A stretch of DNA of 5,811 nucleotides from Lachnospiraceae bacterium (GTDB taxonomy: Bacteria; Bacillota; Clostridia; Lachnospirales; Lachnospiraceae): NCBI GenBank assembly GCA_019423745.1, contig JAHZAV010000067.1:1-5811 (forward strand), written 5' to 3'. A program made the position numbers and the translations under genes. The notes below the pieces were generated by a model that saw only the letters and a list, made by a program, of their open reading frames with translations, was not told the DNA's origin and did no database searches. The number at the start of each line of letters is the position of its first letter. Within the stretch, counting starts at the first letter, position 1. Shown one piece after another: positions 1 to 5,622 of this stretch.

Positions 1-49
1 GCTGGTTTTGTGCGCCCTTTTTCGGGCCTGCTCGACTCATTTCTTTCAC
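1..49 (-). CDS. N-terminus of an IS-borne ORF (probable transposase), runs off left edge
   Basis: Only the first 16 codons are in the window, reading leftward from a GTG at 49-47: (V/M)KEMSRAGPKKGAQNQ. The start is chosen because a perfect AGGAGG (minus strand, 64-59) lies 9 nt upstream; the in-frame ATG at 40-38 would be 18 nt away, too far. The fragment is basic, as DNA-binding N-termini of transposases often are, but it is too short to assign to a family. Its position just inside an apparent insertion-sequence end (about 104-131) is the main reason for calling it transposase-like. The SD is part of a long hairpin (54-94). It could instead be an accessory ORF of the element. Confidence 0.5.
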   Translation of the reverse strand, partial: MKEMSRAGPKKGAQNQ

Positions 50-53
50 ACTA

Positions 54-94
54 ATAGGCCTCCTATGATTTAGATTTTATCATAGAAGACCTAT
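54..94 (-). promoter_or_regulatory. Hairpin that sequesters the Shine-Dalgarno of the IS ORF
   Basis: The arms are 54-69 and 79-94, 16 bp each, with a 9-nt loop. On the + strand there are two C/A mismatches, but in the minus-strand RNA both become G-U pairs, so the stem is fully paired only in the transcript sense of the ORF. The 3' arm contains the AGGAGG of the downstream GTG start. No U-tract follows, so it is not a terminator. Stems that hide the transposase ribosome binding site from read-through transcripts are known for several IS elements (IS10 is the classic case); that role here is inferred. Confidence 0.6.
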
Positions 95-107
95 ACTTAG
101 TAGCTAT

Positions 108-200
108 TTACAGAAAAAGTTTCACACAGTCGATCGGCGTCTCGATCATTTTTTTGTACTGCACCTCACTATTTATAGTTTTTACATTATTATGATTCAT
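108..200 (-). pseudogene. Truncated gene start, MATE-transporter-like N-terminus cut by the IS
   Basis: An ATG at 200-198 opens a 30-codon ORF ending in TAA at 110-108. Residues 1-24 (MNHNNVKTIN... then YKKMIETPID) look like native coding sequence; the last six (CVKLFL) are read from the IS end. The motif K-M-x-x-T-P-I just after a short polar leader is what many Firmicute MATE-family efflux proteins show directly before their first membrane helix. I therefore infer a MATE gene that lost everything after about codon 24. A weak AGG lies 10 nt upstream of the ATG. It begins 48 bp after the GH127 stop on the same strand, so it was probably the third gene of the operon. The match is short and another membrane protein is possible. 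Confidence 0.45.
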
Positions 201-248
201 ATATACATCGCCTGGTCAAGCAAATTTCGCAGGGAGTATTCTATCACA

Positions 249-2081
249 TTATTTCAATTTCATCCAGCAGCAAAACTCTGATTTGCTGTCCCAGGTACTG
301 CCAGCGGAAAAATAATCAATCATAGTAATTTTATTGCCGCTATCGGTGGACACTTTTACTCTTACAATACAATCAATATCATCGCTATTATCCAGCTGAA
401 CGTAAGTAGTGCCGGCTTGCACTGCTTGCTTCATGTCAACAGGTTGGCTAATTTCCTCCTGAGTCCTACGGTCACGAGCAAGCAAGATAGGACCCCTCAT
501 TACTGCAACATGGTTATCTCCAAGCCTGTTTGATCCGTGAGGCGACTCAAACACTCTTACAGTCAGATCCATATCAACCTGAATACAATCGCCTTCCTGC
601 CATTTTCTGGTAATAACTGCATATGTACCCGGCTTTGTCTCTACTGACGCCAAAGCTCCATTTACATATACCTGATATCGACTACACCAGCCCGGCACAC
701 GAAGAAGCAGCGAAAACTCCTCATTAGATGTTACCTGTGAAAATCTGGCAGTAAACTTTCCTTCTTTTGGATATTCGGACGTAGTAGTAATCTTTGCAAT
801 ACTATCGTTCGTAAGGTTGAATTCAGCCTGCCCAGTCACGTAAAACTGCACCACAGGACCTTGTTTGCTGTTCATAAACGCAGTAAACGGTACCAACGCA
901 AGTCCTGACGGGCCATTTGCTGTACAGCAGCTAAGATCAAATCCATCAATATTAAAGCTGTAATTTACCTTTGGATTCCTAAGACCGTTAAACCTTGGAA
1001 AGTACTCAAAGAACTTTCCGTCAGGACGAATGGCGCCAATTAAAATGTTATAGCAGCTTCGTTCAATCTCGTCTGCAATAGTAGCATCTCCTGTAAGGCG
1101 CAGAAGTTGATAGCACAGTTTCATCCATGTAACAGTAACGCATGTCTCCATCATAAGCGTAATATCAGGATTAGTCTGTTCATACTTAGTAAAGTTCCAT
1201 TGTTCACCGGTGCCGGGACCTAGATTATATGGAGCATCAGCGCCGCCGGAGCCAAGAAGCGTTATTTCCTGTTCTAAAAGTTTATTATAAAATATTATAG
1301 CAGTTTCTTTCCATTTCTCAATACCTGTTGCTCTGTAATATTCTATCAATCCTTCGAAGCAGGACATCATCTCATATGCTTTTGCAATGCTATCTTCCGG
1401 TTTGCCATTGTCACCAATATCCTTAGGATTTTTGCCTTGATAGATACTGTCAAAGAGATTTTCACGGCTACAAGCACCACTTTCTACAATGTATGTAGCA
1501 AAATCCAGATACTTCTTCTGGCCTGTAATATGGTAAATTTTTACAATTGGCTCAAGAATAGAAGAAGACTCAATGCCACAGAAAGCCCATCCGGTTTCTG
1601 TTATTGGCTTTTTAGGATAATCTCCCACCTGAGAGATAGTAAAGTCTGCAGCTTTTTGGATACACTCAAGCACATCTTCTCTACCTGTAATCTCATAGTA
1701 GCCAAGAAGGCCAAGCAGAGAATACTTTCGCTCCCATAGGTCAGAGCCGTGAGTTCCATTTGGTTGTTTTTCATATGGAACTGTGCTAATACAGCCATCA
1801 GGAAGCTGGATTGCCATCATGTCCGCGACGGTTTCATCCAGTATAGCCTTAAGTTCCTTATCCTGACTGTACTTATAAGTAAGACTCCCTGCCCTCATAA
1901 GCTTGCCCCAGAACTCTCCTGTAGCAAACTGATCTGCTTTATTTCTGTAATAATCTGCCAAAGCTCTGAAATTAACCTTCTTGAGAGTGTTTTCAGTAAT
2001 CAGCTTGATCATATCGTCAAACACTCCTGTAGTCTGCACTGAACCTATCGGCAGCTGATAAAAAACATCTTCCTTAATCAC
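249..2081 (-). CDS. Glycoside hydrolase family 127 (DUF1680) protein, beta-L-arabinofuranosidase-like, cytoplasmic
   Basis: The product has 610 residues and no signal peptide or membrane segment, so it should act in the cytoplasm. Family marks run in order: N-terminal FYQLPIGSV, an (alpha/alpha)6-barrel with repeated YxxTG helix ends, GEQWNF (Glu293), ETC (Glu312, Cys314), DLSCCTANG (Cys385, Cys386), then the beta-rich half with LLLRVPGWC and AVMRGPILLA. In characterised GH127 (B. longum HypBA1) the equivalents of Glu312, Cys314, Cys385 and Cys386 bind zinc, the first Cys of the CC pair is the nucleophile and a Glu upstream of ETC is the acid/base; all are present here. HypBA1 removes beta-L-arabinofuranose, but the family also includes other specificities, so the substrate is not fixed. 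The start is GTG; its 4-bp GTGA overlap with the upstream stop and an AAGGG 9 nt upstream suggest translational coupling. It is the second gene of the operon. Confidence 0.9.
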   Translation of the reverse strand: MIKEDVFYQLPIGSVQTTGVFDDMIKLITENTLKKVNFRALADYYRNKADQFATGEFWGKLMRAGSLTYKYSQDKELKAILDETVADMMAIQLPDGCISTVPYEKQPNGTHGSDLWERKYSLLGLLGYYEITGREDVLECIQKAADFTISQVGDYPKKPITETGWAFCGIESSSILEPIVKIYHITGQKKYLDFATYIVESGACSRENLFDSIYQGKNPKDIGDNGKPEDSIAKAYEMMSCFEGLIEYYRATGIEKWKETAIIFYNKLLEQEITLLGSGGADAPYNLGPGTGEQWNFTKYEQTNPDITLMMETCVTVTWMKLCYQLLRLTGDATIADEIERSCYNILIGAIRPDGKFFEYFPRFNGLRNPKVNYSFNIDGFDLSCCTANGPSGLALVPFTAFMNSKQGPVVQFYVTGQAEFNLTNDSIAKITTTSEYPKEGKFTARFSQVTSNEEFSLLLRVPGWCSRYQVYVNGALASVETKPGTYAVITRKWQEGDCIQVDMDLTVRVFESPHGSNRLGDNHVAVMRGPILLARDRRTQEEISQPVDMKQAVQAGTTYVQLDNSDDIDCIVRVKVSTDSGNKITMIDYFSAGSTWDSKSEFCCWMKLK

Positions 2082-4123
2082 GCTTTCTTTCCCTTTCTTT
2101 TCTTTGAAACGATTATCGCAACTACTTCAGCTATCAACAGAGCTGCCACGCCTATTATGCCAAACACCAGCGGCATAGAAATAGATGAACCTTTTTTGTT
2201 TTCAGTTTTTTCACCAACCTGTGAAAATCTATAGCAAAATCTTTCATTTGGCGCACAGTCACCGTTTAAGTAAAACGCCAGGGCGTCTCCTTCTGCTTCT
2301 GCCTGCGTATTGTCTGTCCACTTAAAGTTGAACTGTACGGCATCCTTTTCACCGAAACCGAGTAAAGTCTTAGGTATACATAACATCATCTTGTTTTCAT
2401 TAACTGTGTATTGAATGTCCTCAGACACGACAGACCAGTTATAGCCGCCGTTACTCTTTTCCAGGGTAGTAAGACCGTCTCTTACGTTGGTTCGATTGAC
2501 AACAAAATCAAAGCCTTCCCAATTGGGATTACTTGAGGACACCTGCAACAGCAAGTTCATCCAGTCTGAATCTGTGTGAGGTGTTATGTTTTGTACTGTC
2601 TCAACGTAAAAATAAATATTACTGTTGTCATACGTAACCTTAGCAGCGCGAAAATCGTTTCGACCGGTATTGTTTGTGTATGTGACACGTTTGCCGATAC
2701 TTTGCGCATCGCGAATTGATATGTCGTTGATATCGTCTCTGTATTCATATGTTACATCAGACCACTGGTCGAAAGAACCATTAACGTCAACTTGTTTAGA
2801 CGGCACGGTCTGGGCTGGCGCGGTATTGCCTTTGAAACGTCTTATGTTAATTACTAATTGATTGTAGAAGTTATCTCCCAAGCCACCTTCTCTTGTTGGC
2901 TCTGCGTCGCGGCTGAATTCAGTAGAGAAAACGTCACAGAAGCCACCGAAAGGAGGTACTTCTTTCTTAGAGCTGGCAGCCCAGCTGGGAATCTCCAGGA
3001 AGCGTGCAGCGATCCACTCGTTCCAACCTGTAATCAGAATCATTTCAGGGTCAAGCTCGATTGCCCGATCAAATTGTTGCTGTAAATTAGCACCGTATTC
3101 ACTTTTGTATTCGGGGCTTATAGGATTGTTGGTAAGTACATTGTTGCCGCCAACTGTGTAACTGCGTCCTCTGGCAATAAAGTTTCCATTTTCATCCTGA
3201 GCACTCATAAAATCAAGAGAATCAGTCCAGTTCTGTGCGACGCCAACAGCTACCATCTCACAATCATCAGTTGCTGTATAGGCAGGCTCCTGAGGATAAA
3301 TTGACAGCCATGGCCAGGCATTTGGTTCTGTCACAGGAGTGTATAAAGGATGTGGTTTTCTGTATGTAAAGAAATCCTTGATTTCGTCCGGCACCGTGGT
3401 ATTTTGAGCCAGAATCAAAGGCTTTCCCTCCCAGTTGAACCACAAATCTTTATATTCATCTTTTGAATAAAAATCATTATAAAAGCGTTTAACTGCCGGT
3501 CCGTTATATTCACCATTCCATGTAAGCAGGAAAACAACGCCGGGAGTATCGCCTCCTTCGCTGCGAATCTTCACAAATGTATCTAAAATATTTTTGAGAG
3601 AACTTCTCATATAGCCTGCTTCAGAATGTACGCCGGAAGTAGCATAGTTGGAATAATCAAGAATAATAGTATCAATACCTGCATCGGTAAGCATTTGCGC
3701 ATGTTTTCTTATAACATATTCGTCGACAGAAAGGTCATAAAATCCAAACAGCGGCTCGCCCCAATAATGGTATGAAATATTTGGTCCCCATACTCGACTA
3801 TTGTTGAGCGCATCATCATTTTCCCTTATTATCTGAGAAACATTTCTCGGTGCTTTTCTGTCAGCGTTTACTGTTCCATTCATAAAATCATGATGCCAGT
3901 TATGATAGAAAATACCAACAAATCTATCCTTCTGAGTTTTCTGGATCTCATTTGCGGATGGAGTGGTCCTGCCAAGGGCATCAGTTACAACCCAGCTACT
4001 ACTGTTTACATTCCATTCCTCAGCATTAACTTTCATATGAGCATCTCCAATAAATAAGCCTTGTGCAAGAGCTATTAAAACTAACATTGCTACAAATGAT
4101 TTAATTATAGAACTTTTTTTCAT
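2078..4123 (-). CDS. Secreted, membrane-anchored GH71/GH99-like hydrolase with CBM9-like C-terminal domain
   Basis: The product has 681 residues. ATG at 4123-4121 is chosen over the GTG nine bases earlier, because that GTG lies inside the Shine-Dalgarno (AGAGGTG, 7 nt before the ATG). Residues 1-34 form a signal peptide (MKKSS, hydrophobic core, cleavage after VNA). Residues about 65-432 look like a TIM-barrel of the GH71/GH99/WbsX type: GIFYHNWHH, YHYWGEPLFG, AGIDTIILDYSN, TWNGEYNGP, ITGWNEW (Glu369) and a final FSRDAEP...NIRRFKG block. Residues about 445-637 (DVNGSFDQW to GDCAPNERFCYRF) resemble a CBM9-like beta-sandwich. A membrane helix at 650-672 followed by SKKRKGKKA anchors the protein with the enzyme outside. 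The GH99 catalytic EWHE is only half present (EWIA). The substrate is unknown. First gene of the operon, likely controlled by the divergent AraC-type regulator. Confidence 0.8.
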   Translation of the reverse strand: MKKSSIIKSFVAMLVLIALAQGLFIGDAHMKVNAEEWNVNSSSWVVTDALGRTTPSANEIQKTQKDRFVGIFYHNWHHDFMNGTVNADRKAPRNVSQIIRENDDALNNSRVWGPNISYHYWGEPLFGFYDLSVDEYVIRKHAQMLTDAGIDTIILDYSNYATSGVHSEAGYMRSSLKNILDTFVKIRSEGGDTPGVVFLLTWNGEYNGPAVKRFYNDFYSKDEYKDLWFNWEGKPLILAQNTTVPDEIKDFFTYRKPHPLYTPVTEPNAWPWLSIYPQEPAYTATDDCEMVAVGVAQNWTDSLDFMSAQDENGNFIARGRSYTVGGNNVLTNNPISPEYKSEYGANLQQQFDRAIELDPEMILITGWNEWIAARFLEIPSWAASSKKEVPPFGGFCDVFSTEFSRDAEPTREGGLGDNFYNQLVINIRRFKGNTAPAQTVPSKQVDVNGSFDQWSDVTYEYRDDINDISIRDAQSIGKRVTYTNNTGRNDFRAAKVTYDNSNIYFYVETVQNITPHTDSDWMNLLLQVSSSNPNWEGFDFVVNRTNVRDGLTTLEKSNGGYNWSVVSEDIQYTVNENKMMLCIPKTLLGFGEKDAVQFNFKWTDNTQAEAEGDALAFYLNGDCAPNERFCYRFSQVGEKTENKKGSSISMPLVFGIIGVAALLIAEVVAIIVSKKRKGKKA

Positions 4124-4129
4124 ACTGTT

Positions 4130-4136
4130 CACCTCT
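4130..4136 (-). promoter_or_regulatory. Shine-Dalgarno that sets the start of the anchored hydrolase
   Basis: On the minus strand this reads AGAGGTG, followed by a gap of about 7 nt and ATG at 4123-4121. The in-frame GTG at 4132-4130 is part of this element and so cannot be the start. The corrected product begins MKKSSIIKS, a normal Gram-positive signal peptide start. Confidence 0.75.
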
Positions 4137-4161
4137 TACGAAGAGTTTAGCATGCATTTAC

Positions 4162-4208
4162 CCTATATAAAATAGGTATTATTCCTATTTTTTATTAGGT
4201 TATTTCCT
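4162..4208. promoter_or_regulatory. Repeat cluster, candidate AraC-type operators and operon promoter region
   Basis: A perfect inverted repeat AAAATAGG (4169-4176) / CCTATTTT (4184-4191) has a 7-nt spacer. A second, looser copy AGG-TTATTT-CCT (4198-4208) follows. The half-sites recur in direct orientation: TAGGT at 4173 and 4196, TTCCT at 4182 and 4204, which is 22-23 bp or two helical turns, typical of AraC-family binding. CCTAT at 4162-4166 adds another inverted half-site. On the minus strand a weak -10 (TATATA, 4169-4164) would start transcription about 34 nt before the hydrolase ATG. There is no good -35, which fits an activator-dependent promoter. Binding itself is inferred. Confidence 0.5.
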
Positions 4209-4217
4209 GTTTTGCTG

Positions 4218-4246
4218 TTGTTTACACTTAAAAAATAGTGTATCAT
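4218..4246 (+). promoter_or_regulatory. Likely sigma-A promoter of the AraC-type regulator
   Basis: TTGTTT (4218-4223), a 17-bp spacer and TATCAT (4241-4246) form a fair promoter, placing the start near 4253, about 30 nt before the regulator start codon. TTTACA at 4221-4226 is a better -35 by sequence but leaves only a 14-bp spacer. The candidate operators lie just upstream, so the same sites could serve both divergent promoters. Confidence 0.5.
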
Positions 4247-4281
4247 ACAGAAAATACCAATAAAAGGCAGGTAATTATGCA

Positions 4282-5163
4282 GTGAAAACTTACAAATTCT
4301 GTGAGATTGCCAGACATGGTGAACTTATTTGCATGAATGAATCCATGTATAATCATGGACTTATGATACACAACCATGATTTTTTTGAAATAACATACAT
4401 TTTAAAAGGAAAAGGATTATATTCTCAAAACAGAAAAACAACGCCGATATCCGAGGGTGACATTGTTATGGTATCACCGTCTGACACTCACAGATTTGAA
4501 CCCCTTACAAATGATTTTCACTGGATAAACTGTATCTTCCAGCCACAGGCGCTGGGTCTTGACAACAAGCAACCCACCCTTTCGGAACTACTTACACTGG
4601 ATTGCGATAACGAAAACATCCCTCAGGAAATTTCCCATCAGATATTTTTGCAAAGAAAAGGCGATATTTTCAAAAACCTTTTTTCTGATATGAAGAAGGA
4701 ATATGTAAAATCGTCAAATGGATATCAAAAAATAATGAACATGCAGTTAAGATTGCTTTTGATGAAGATTAGTTTTGCATACAGTCCCAAAATACAAGAA
4801 GATACCTCGTTGGGCATGACTGACGAAGCTCTCAGACTGTTAGTGCAGAGTTTTTTCAAATTTTCGTCACTATATTCAAAAATCACGTTGGAGGAACTGG
4901 CGGCAAAGGCACATGTGACGCCTAAATATTTTTCAGAACTTTTCAAAAAGAAAACAGGCGTTTCCCTTAGCAGTTACATTTGCGAGCTGCGTATACACAG
5001 AGCTGCTGAGTTATTGGTTAGCACAGATGCAAACATTGAAGAAATAATGCACTATGTGGGATATAACGATAGTAAGTTCTTTTATAAAAGTTTTAAAAAC
5101 ATGTTTGGAATGACTCCTGCTCAGTACAGAAAAAAAAATGAGGCTCATTCTAATAATAATTAG
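4282..5163 (+). CDS. AraC/XylS-family transcriptional regulator with N-terminal cupin sensor domain
   Basis: The product has 293 residues, a normal length for the family. Residues about 15-90 form an AraC-type cupin, with HNHDFFEITYILKGKG, the EGDIVMVSPSDTHRF turn and FHWINCIF strand; this part usually binds a sugar. Residues about 200-285 hold the double helix-turn-helix: TLEELAAKAHVTPKYFSELFKKKTG, then the family signature around VGYNDSKFFYKSFKNMFG and TPAQYRK. It is probably a cytoplasmic activator of the divergent hydrolase operon. The start is GTG, because the nearby ATG at 4277 is out of frame and stops after two codons; a split AGG (4269-4271) lies 10 nt upstream, so initiation looks weak. 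The stop codon lies inside the hairpin of a terminator for the opposite strand, and no U-tract follows on the + strand. Confidence 0.9.
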   Translation: MKTYKFCEIARHGELICMNESMYNHGLMIHNHDFFEITYILKGKGLYSQNRKTTPISEGDIVMVSPSDTHRFEPLTNDFHWINCIFQPQALGLDNKQPTLSELLTLDCDNENIPQEISHQIFLQRKGDIFKNLFSDMKKEYVKSSNGYQKIMNMQLRLLLMKISFAYSPKIQEDTSLGMTDEALRLLVQSFFKFSSLYSKITLEELAAKAHVTPKYFSELFKKKTGVSLSSYICELRIHRAAELLVSTDANIEEIMHYVGYNDSKFFYKSFKNMFGMTPAQYRKKNEAHSNNN

Positions 5164-5171
5164 AGCCTCAT
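5130..5171 (-). terminator. Intrinsic terminator for leftward transcription, overlapping the regulator 3' end
   Basis: The arms ATGAGGCTC (5138-5146) and GAGCCTCAT (5163-5171) are perfect 9-bp complements with a 16-nt loop. Directly left of the hairpin is a run of A, which is a U8 tract on the minus strand; there is no T-run on the right side. It therefore ends transcripts coming from the right, and its U-tract is inside the last codons of the AraC-type gene. It implies a minus-strand gene ended here, now represented only by the ORF at 5192-5272. Confidence 0.75.
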
Positions 5172-5191
5172 GTCTGATTAGTCTTACTTAT

Positions 5192-5272
5192 TTACTCACT
5201 GAAATATGTATTGTTTGCAGCACTTTGATTTGCAACTATATTATCAAGAATATGTTTTTCCTTCTTGGTCAT
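5192..5272 (-). pseudogene. Orphan 26-codon ORF, probable 3' remnant of a gene cut by the IS21 element
   Basis: It reads leftward from ATG (5272-5270) as MTKKEKHILDNIVANQ then SAANNTYFSE, stop TAA at 5194-5192, 21 bp before the terminator hairpin. I do not recognise it. The frame stays open upstream to 5413, but that extension runs through the IS21 terminal repeats and is unlikely to be native protein. Its close fit to the terminator suggests a true gene end. Either it is a tiny gene (a GGA lies 9 nt before the ATG, weak) or, more likely, the tail of a longer gene whose 5' part was separated by the insertion. Confidence 0.4.
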
Positions 5273-5279
5273 TATGATT

Positions 5280-5368
5280 ATTCCGGGGCTCTTTGAGCCA
5301 CCTGTCCGGACTTTGAGAGCCACCATTCCGCAGAAAGAGAGCCACGCATTCCGGTGATTCAGAGCCAC
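5280..5368 (+). repeat. Four 22-23 bp tandem repeats, IS21 terminal (transposase-binding) array
   Basis: GAGCCAC occurs at 5295, 5317, 5339 and 5362, spaced 22, 22 and 23 bp. A CCG core, mostly as ATTCCG, occurs at 5283, 5306, 5328 and 5351 with similar spacing, so each unit is roughly ATTCCG-N8-10-GAGCCAC. IS21-family ends are known to carry several copies of a terminal repeat bound by the IstA transposase; phasing at about two helical turns fits binding on one DNA face. The binding role is inferred from family knowledge. Confidence 0.75.
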
Positions 5369-5400
5369 TTTATAAGCTCTATTACATAGATTTCCTTTAT

Positions 5401-5434
5401 ACTGTAAGCACACATCAGTAGATGTGAATACAGT
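5401..5434 (+). repeat. Nested palindrome in the istA leader
   Basis: The outer arms are ACTGTA (5401-5406) and TACAGT (5429-5434); the inner arms are CACATC (5411-5416) and GATGTG (5421-5426) around an AGTA loop. It ends two bases before the istA SD. A -10-like TATACT at 5398-5403 has no convincing -35. It may be an operator or a leader hairpin; the sequence does not decide. Confidence 0.45.
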
Positions 5435-5451
5435 TAAAGGAGGTCACCATT

Positions 5452-5622
5452 ATGACCAAGTATCGAGAAATCCTTCGTCTAAAAAGCTTAGGATTCAGCG
5501 AGCGGAACATCGCACATAGCTGCGGCGTATCCCGTAACACAGTTGCCAAGGTCGTCAAACGGGCTGCGGAAATGAATCTTTCCTGGCCACTGGATCATGA
5601 CATGACCGACAACAGTGTTTGA
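5452..5622 (+). pseudogene. istA: istA 5' fragment, IS21-family transposase, truncated at 56 codons
   Basis: The product begins MTKYREILRLKSLGFSERNI and continues through a helix-turn-helix (SCGVSRNTVAKVVKRA, about residues 23-38) to NLSWPLDHDMTD. This is the usual DNA-binding N-terminus of IS21-family IstA. The start is secure: AAAGGAGG at 5436-5443 lies 8 nt upstream. Full IstA proteins are roughly 400-500 residues and carry a DDE integrase core, all absent here. Homology appears to stop near residue 53, after which NSV and TGA come from the joined sequence. It cannot transpose by itself, but a 56-residue DNA-binding peptide could still be made. Confidence 0.85.

Larger units (their letters stand above)
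1..131 (-). mobile_element. End of an insertion sequence (IS256/Mutator-like end suggested), continuing off the left edge
   Basis: Read on the minus strand, the segment begins near 131 with TGTGTGAAAC-TTTTTC-TGTAAA, then a hairpin leader, AGGAGG and a GTG-started ORF. This is the layout of the 5' end of an insertion sequence. The TGTGxAAA...TGTAAA style resembles terminal inverted repeats of IS256-family elements as I remember them, but no second end is in the window, so neither the family nor the exact boundary is proven. The element interrupts a minus-strand ORF that starts at 200. The target-site duplication would be just right of about 131 and cannot be verified without the other side. 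Confidence 0.45.
5275..5612 (+). mobile_element. Truncated left end of an IS21-family insertion sequence
   Basis: This segment contains the terminal repeat array (about 5280-5368), a leader with a nested palindrome (5401-5434), a strong SD and the first codons of istA. istB and the rest of istA are missing; the sequence switches to an Rhs fragment around 5610-5625. The left boundary is estimated from where the repeat array starts (first ATTCCG at 5280). A possible terminal TG is at 5275-5276, but the exact end cannot be fixed here. Confidence 0.75.

Noticed and set aside
132..155. Possible rightward terminator: GATCGG-CGTC-TCGATC stem followed by seven T.
   Set aside because: The stem is only six pairs with one G-U, no + strand gene is seen ending here, and the bases are explained by the minus-strand codons M-I-E-T-P-I-D and the preceding Lys codons.
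155..165. TGTACTGCACC resembles the tip of some IS3/IS150-type inverted repeats.
   Set aside because: The match is short, no second end or IS3 gene follows, and the bases fit the coding frame of the truncated minus-strand ORF.
1437..2042. Open frames of about 65-100 codons on the + strand and in another minus frame within the GH127 gene.
   Set aside because: They lack convincing start signals and known motifs, and they lie inside a well-supported coding sequence.
2625..3085. Two + strand open frames opposite the anchored hydrolase gene.
   Set aside because: No recognisable domain and no SD; they are antisense to a confident gene with clear domain motifs.
4725..4946. A 73-codon minus-strand open frame inside the AraC-type gene.
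   Set aside because: It is antisense to the regulator coding sequence and shows no family features.
5273..5413. Upstream extension of the orphan minus-strand ORF to 73 codons.
   Set aside because: The extra 47 codons are antisense to the IS21 repeat array, which explains the sequence without a protein.
5264..5460. Near-identical 13-nt inverted match, CATWATGACCAAG, at the orphan ORF start (minus strand) and at the istA start (+ strand).
   Set aside because: It covers only the MTK start codons and a few flanking bases with one mismatch; the sequences diverge right after, so chance is the simpler explanation.
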